From Pomphorhynchus laevis (taxonomy: Eukaryota; Acanthocephala; Palaeacanthocephala; Echinorhynchida; Pomphorhynchidae), in contig WNNJ02000492.1 in NCBI GenBank assembly GCA_012934845.2, positions 62,001 through 126,000 on the forward strand: DNA of 64,000 nt, read 5' to 3'. The position numbers and the translations under genes were made by a program. Position 1 is the first letter of the stretch. Each line of letters opens with the position of its first letter. The notes beneath the pieces were generated by a model, which worked only from the letters and a program-made list of their open reading frames with translations, ran no database searches and was not told where the DNA came from. Below are positions 59,601-64,000 of the stretch, piece by piece.

Positions 59601-62456
59601 ATTCGATAGATCGACTGACATCAACTTAGCTTAATAATCCAAAAAAATCCTGGTAGAGAGCATCAATCGCTAACGATGATCTGTCAACTTAAACATTAAC
59701 TACCTTGTAGTTACTATGTTAATAAATTATAGTTTATTCGAACGATCATAAAGAGGTTAATGGAAAACCAAAGTTTGTGAAAACGTGGTCGGTTTAAATA
59801 TTGTTGAATGTTGAATTAAATGTTGTTTATAGCAAAAACAAATTAAATTTTGAAAATTTCTAATTAAAACCAAAGCCGCGAAAAGCCTTTGGTTTTTTCA
59901 TAGATAAGATACAATTGAAACCGCAGTTTTCAATTGCACATATTTATTTTCAATTTATAAGTTTGAATAAATATATCGACATATTCACTTAATAGTATTT
60001 AAAATAATTTATTATTTGCACAAATTTATTATTTTATATTTTTAATTTATTATTTATAATTTAATATTTTTCTATACACTTTGTAATTATAAAGTGTATA
60101 ACATTTATGATTACTAATTTACATTTAATTAATATTTATACACTATAAATATTCATGCATAAATATTTACACTATAGATATTAATACAAAATAAGCTTGA
60201 ATGTATCTCAATTTTGGATAATTTATTTAACTAATAATCAAATTTAATATATATTTTAGTATTTTATGTTTCTTAGTATTTTGTTCATCGTATTTTCTTC
60301 ATATATTGTACATAATTATTCCTATAATATGATACTTGAAAAGGACTATTGAAAAAGTCATTTTGTCTTTCTCGATAGATGCACGACACAATCAAAATCA
60401 ATACTTGTATAAATTTTACTTGGTATATCATGTATCAAATTAGCTAATTGAGTCTACGTATTTTATATTATTTATAATTAAAAAATAATGCAAAATAAAA
60501 TTCAAATAATTAATAAATAATTATAAATAATAAATAATTGTTATATAAGATTTTATATAATTTATATCAAGTTAAAATTGAAAATAGAAATTTAAGATAA
60601 AAGTCAATTGTTATGATAAATACAATATATAAATATTAATATATTATATATTAATATTTATATTAATATTTGTTTTTTTTATATTTACTTATATTCAATA
60701 CTAAAATTGTAAATAATTAAAGATATTATAAATTTGGCGATACACGTTTTAATTAAATCTGTTCTATAGATAGGTTTCATCAATTAAAATATTAGTCTAA
60801 TTTTTAAATTAATTTTGGAAATAGAGTCACAATTAAAATGTTATTAGAGTACTAGTAAAAATATAATATCTAATGTGTAATTACTTAATTAGAACAACAA
60901 ACGGGATAGAATATTTTAATATTTACATCCTTAAATGATCGAGGTTGATATTCGTAAAGGTTTATCTATTACAATTAACTAAATTTATTTTGAGGTTAAT
61001 TTTTTGTCATAATTTGGTGTGAAGCTGTGAATGTCTTCCGTAATATAAAACAATCACGTGAAATGTGTATTCAAATAAATGTGTTAAATATGTATTACCT
61101 AGCATTTGTGAAAAACGCAAAGTGTGAAATGACTCTTGTATTTTGTTTCATGTCCAATTTTTTCAATTTTTATATATGTCAATGTTTAGAATTTTCAGTG
61201 GAAACAAATCTGATATTAAATGTCCAAGTTTATACACTTTTTGTATTGATTGAAAACTGTAATTTTTATAACTTGCGTGTTAATCTACAATTTCAAACTT
61301 TGACGATTGATAAATTTTATATACCATAATATTATTTATCACTCAACACTTTTATGCAAGCTGATTTTAAAATTATATATTGTATATGCCTAAAAACTAA
61401 AACCATGCGAATTGTATAAAAAACCATGAATTATATTTCATGTAAATGCACTTCCTAATCTTTGGTAAATAAATAGCTTTGTCGTTACAATACTATGTAT
61501 TCTATATAATTTTTAGAATTTGATTCCTAATATTTAATATTTTATTAAATATTTTATTAATATTTAATATTTTAATATAAAATATTTAAATTTCAACAAA
61601 TTTAAAAATTATTAAACATTATTGAGAAGTTATTTGAATTATTTAAACTTTATCAAAACTTTTTGTTGTAATTTAGAAATTTATTTTATGCAGTAAGTTT
61701 AAACCGGAGAGGTTTCTTTAAGGGCGTTACAGAAATTCTATTAAAATTACGGAAATTCTTAAACTAAAAAGATGCTTACGTCCTGGCCTGGTTTCTCGTC
61801 AACGTGAACACAGGAATATTGTGGGTTGTGAAAATCCATAGAAATCTTAAGGGGATTAAAAATAGCACCGTTTGTTAGTCGAAAATATTTAATTGTTGTT
61901 AGTCCATAAGGTCTTTCCCATGCTGAATATCAGGAAATAGTCCTTAAAACCATTTTGTCAATTTGAATAAAAATTTGTATAATCTTTATACATAATTTAA
62001 AATTTGCTTTAAACTAATTAATTTTAATTCAAAACCAGTCAGATGTAAATATTTTACAAATTGTCTACTAAACCAGTCATTCATAACCTTTGCCAGATAT
62101 ATTTATATTAAGATTTTTCAACGGTACTAATATGCCGGTCCTTCTCTTCATCCAGTAGCGGGAGGTATGTGTCACTGATGAGTCGAAATAATGATGAAAC
62201 GGTACCTGGTATCGTTTTGTCGATTCTTTCGTGGCTGCCACATCATACAAACATTACCGTTAGTATTTATGCTTCTCATCTTGCACCAAATTAAAATCTG
62301 AATAATTATAACAATGAAATGCATTAAAATGGTTTCATTTCTTAATAAAAAAATTTAAATAAAAATTAAAAAATAACGTTTAAAAATATTAAAAATATTT
62401 TAATATTTTTATTTTATAATTTTTTATAAATTAACATTTTTATATTTTAAAAATAG
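56697..62456. other. AT-rich stretch with minus-strand family D copies
   Basis: Family D on minus at about 58200-58400, 58440-58665, 58690-58890 and 60440-60620. Perfect hairpins at 58903-58932 (14-bp arms), 59866-59896 and 60073-60100. Plus-strand frame 61027-61329 (100 codons) is Phe/Asn/Leu-rich and unsupported. Tandem gtaaatagtat units near 57513-57545. If the exons at 41578 and 62457 are joined, this is intron. Confidence 0.5.
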
Positions 62457-63089
62457 CTTTACAACAACCTTCAATTGAGCTATGTGCAACAGACATAAAG
62501 AATAATGCTGATAATCTGAATTTGATTTCTAATCGAAAACGTCTCAGCACGACAAGAACAATTAATCACAATTCTGAAAGATCTAGCAACTCCCCAAACG
62601 ACCCACTTCTCAATACATCAGATGCTGAAGACATTTCCGATCTTGCAACTATAAGCAAGTCATCAACACGTGCTAATGAATACCATATAACTAGTCAACA
62701 ATGCAATGTGAAAGCAGGTTCCGTAGATCCTACTGTTGTAAATCATTCTTCAGATCAATCGTTGTCTCTGCATACAAGACCGTCGTCAGCCCTGTCGTTA
62801 AAATATATGATGAGCGAGAAAGGGGGTTGGGGCTACACGCATTCAACTATGAATGCATCACTCCTTAGCCGAGACAGATACAACCAGAAAGCCGTGCAAA
62901 CTGATTTAAGCATTTGTCAAAATGCCATAGTTATGGTTATGATCCCACCTGCTGAAATGAATAAATTATCTGCATTGCAGCTGCATAGTTTTGATCATTG
63001 CTGTAAGCCAACCCCATTAATAACAACGTCTACACAAACTGAGCCTACAAGCAACAATAAATCTACAACGCTTTTAAATAACACCAAAG
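62457..63089 (+). CDS. Large internal exon of an unidentified host gene
   Basis: 633-bp open exon, acceptor TTTTAAAAATAG, donor AAAG|GTAATT. Reads LQQPSIELCATDIKNNADNL, ERSSNSPNDPLLNTSDAEDI, RPSSALSLKYMMSEKGGWGY, RDRYNQKAVQTDLSICQNAI, then MVMIPPAEMNKLSALQLHSF and LITTSTQTEPTSNNKS. Ser/Thr/Asn-rich and probably mostly disordered, with a hydrophobic IVMVMIPPAEM island and two SVQTD/TQTEP-like motifs of the kind found in cytoskeletal and signalling scaffolds. Phase 1 in and out, and entry fits the exit of the 41578 exon. Gene not recognised. Confidence 0.7.
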
Positions 63090-63479
63090 GTAATTTGTAA
63101 TGTCATAATTCAACTAATAATTATTATTCGCGTCTGTAGGTAACAAAATAAGATCAGCAAAATCAAGGTAAATTAAAATAGCTGTGCATTTTCTTAATTA
63201 TTTGAATTTTTTGTTTTTATAAACATCGGACTTTAAAACTTCGATGCAACAGCTTTTGTACAGCGAACAAAAAGTAAATATTTTATATTTACTTTAATTT
63301 ATCACTAAAATTGAAATTATTTTAACATTTTACAAGAGATATATTGAATATAGCACGGCAAAAATAATTTGATAATTCATTTTTAATTTGATAATTCGTT
63401 TTCCAAAAATAATTTGATAATTCAATATATTTAGAAATTATAAAAATTATATATATATTCAATGTTGTTGCCGATTGAA
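63090..63479. other. Intron-like stretch after the large exon
   Basis: AT-rich, with a local repeat (aataatttgataattc three times near 63363-63425). No exon seen. Confidence 0.45.
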
Positions 63480-63499
63480 ACTGGCTTCGATCAACGAAC

Positions 63500-63870
63500 T
63501 GTGAACTGCAGGCTTGATGTCACTTATATACGACCACTTAGTACCGAAATGATAGAATACTCGGAAACAAGTATCAGTTAAATGAAGTACCCATTGGTCG
63601 TTTCTGTTTCTTTGTTACATTGTAAATGAAGGCGTTTACAACACGTTGCTTAAAAGTCTAAGGATTGCGCTCTGGAAACAGAATATTTGCTGCAAATGCC
63701 TTTTACTACCACAAGGCAACTGAACCGATCAGTGGGTACTTCATTCTACTGATGAATGTTGCCCAGTAGTCCATCGTTTCGGTGATAAAGCGATCATCTA
63801 GAAGTGACATGAAGTTCATTCCGTCTAGAAGTTTATTCCGCACATCTGGGCTTAACTTCTATATATCGGA
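63500..63870. repeat. Structured repeat S, inverted pair
   Basis: The left copy (63505-63660) has the orientation of the 9-kb array, with the closed core 63530-63601. The right copy (about 63690-63870) is in the opposite orientation, carrying agtgggtacttcattctact and gatgaatgttgccc. The two copies face each other with about 40 bp of other sequence between. Confidence 0.7.
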
Positions 63871-64000
63871 ATAACCTGACATTCTTTCGTATCAGTGTTT
63901 TGTATATATGGTTGTTGCGTCATTTTATTTTTGCTTTGACGCTATCGTCGAAAGCTAGCATTATTTAATTTTCTACAATAAATTACTCGTCTTTATCAAC

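Noticed and set aside
61027-61329. 100-codon plus-strand frame
   Set aside because: Phe/Asn/Leu-rich composition follows from AT-rich DNA and there are no splice or start signals worth the name.

Overview
The window reads as nuclear DNA from an invertebrate metazoan, most likely an arthropod. It is about three-quarters A+T, has spliced host exons far apart, and is full of non-LTR retrotransposons (LINEs), Penelope-like elements (PLEs), hammerhead-ribozyme repeats, (TA)n tracts and AT-rich dispersed repeats. I see no rRNA, tRNA, CRISPR array or bacterial operon structure. The species cannot be fixed from the sequence.

Layout. 0.3-2.6 kb: a decayed LINE (minus strand) whose RT core is replaced by a 15-bp minisatellite. 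2.9-3.2 kb: three 96-bp tandem repeats. 4.2-7.3 kb: two phase-matched exons of fukutin, a LicD-fold ribitol-phosphate transferase of dystroglycan glycosylation. 8.3-9.8 kb: an array of a structured repeat (family S). 9.8-14 kb: copies of an unknown element (X), the third split by a 2.5-kb block of about 463-bp units that each carry a type I hammerhead ribozyme. The block is arranged as tandem copies in two opposed arms and resembles the animal 'retrozymes'. 14.2-14.7, 20.3-21.1 and 31.2-32.5 kb: three old LINE fragments of other families. 18.3-20.3 kb: two PLE fragments. 25.3-26.7 kb: a possible three-exon gene for a small membrane protein. 29.6, 41.6-42.0 and 62.5-63.1 kb: plus-strand exons of one or more unidentified host genes; the last two are phase-compatible across a 20-kb intron. 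33.0-36.8 kb: LINE copy 2 with a 9-bp target duplication. 37-41 kb: PLE copies and dispersed repeats. 44.9-52.65 kb: LINE copies 3 and 4 head-to-tail, the octamer GGATATAA lying at both outer ends and between them, inserted into a PLE remnant. 63.5-63.9 kb: an inverted pair of family S.

How it fits together. The host genes are sparse and their introns have grown by retroelement insertion. The hammerhead block and the PLE remnants belong together biologically: PLEs are known to carry hammerhead motifs of this short-stem-III type and are thought to mobilise retrozymes. A second genome-level feature is the large number of perfect short hairpins in neutral DNA and inside dead elements, which looks like the mark of frequent local template switching.

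Limits. Exon calls rest on open frames, splice-site consensus, phase and remembered protein families; no database search was possible. Only fukutin is identified with confidence among the host genes.
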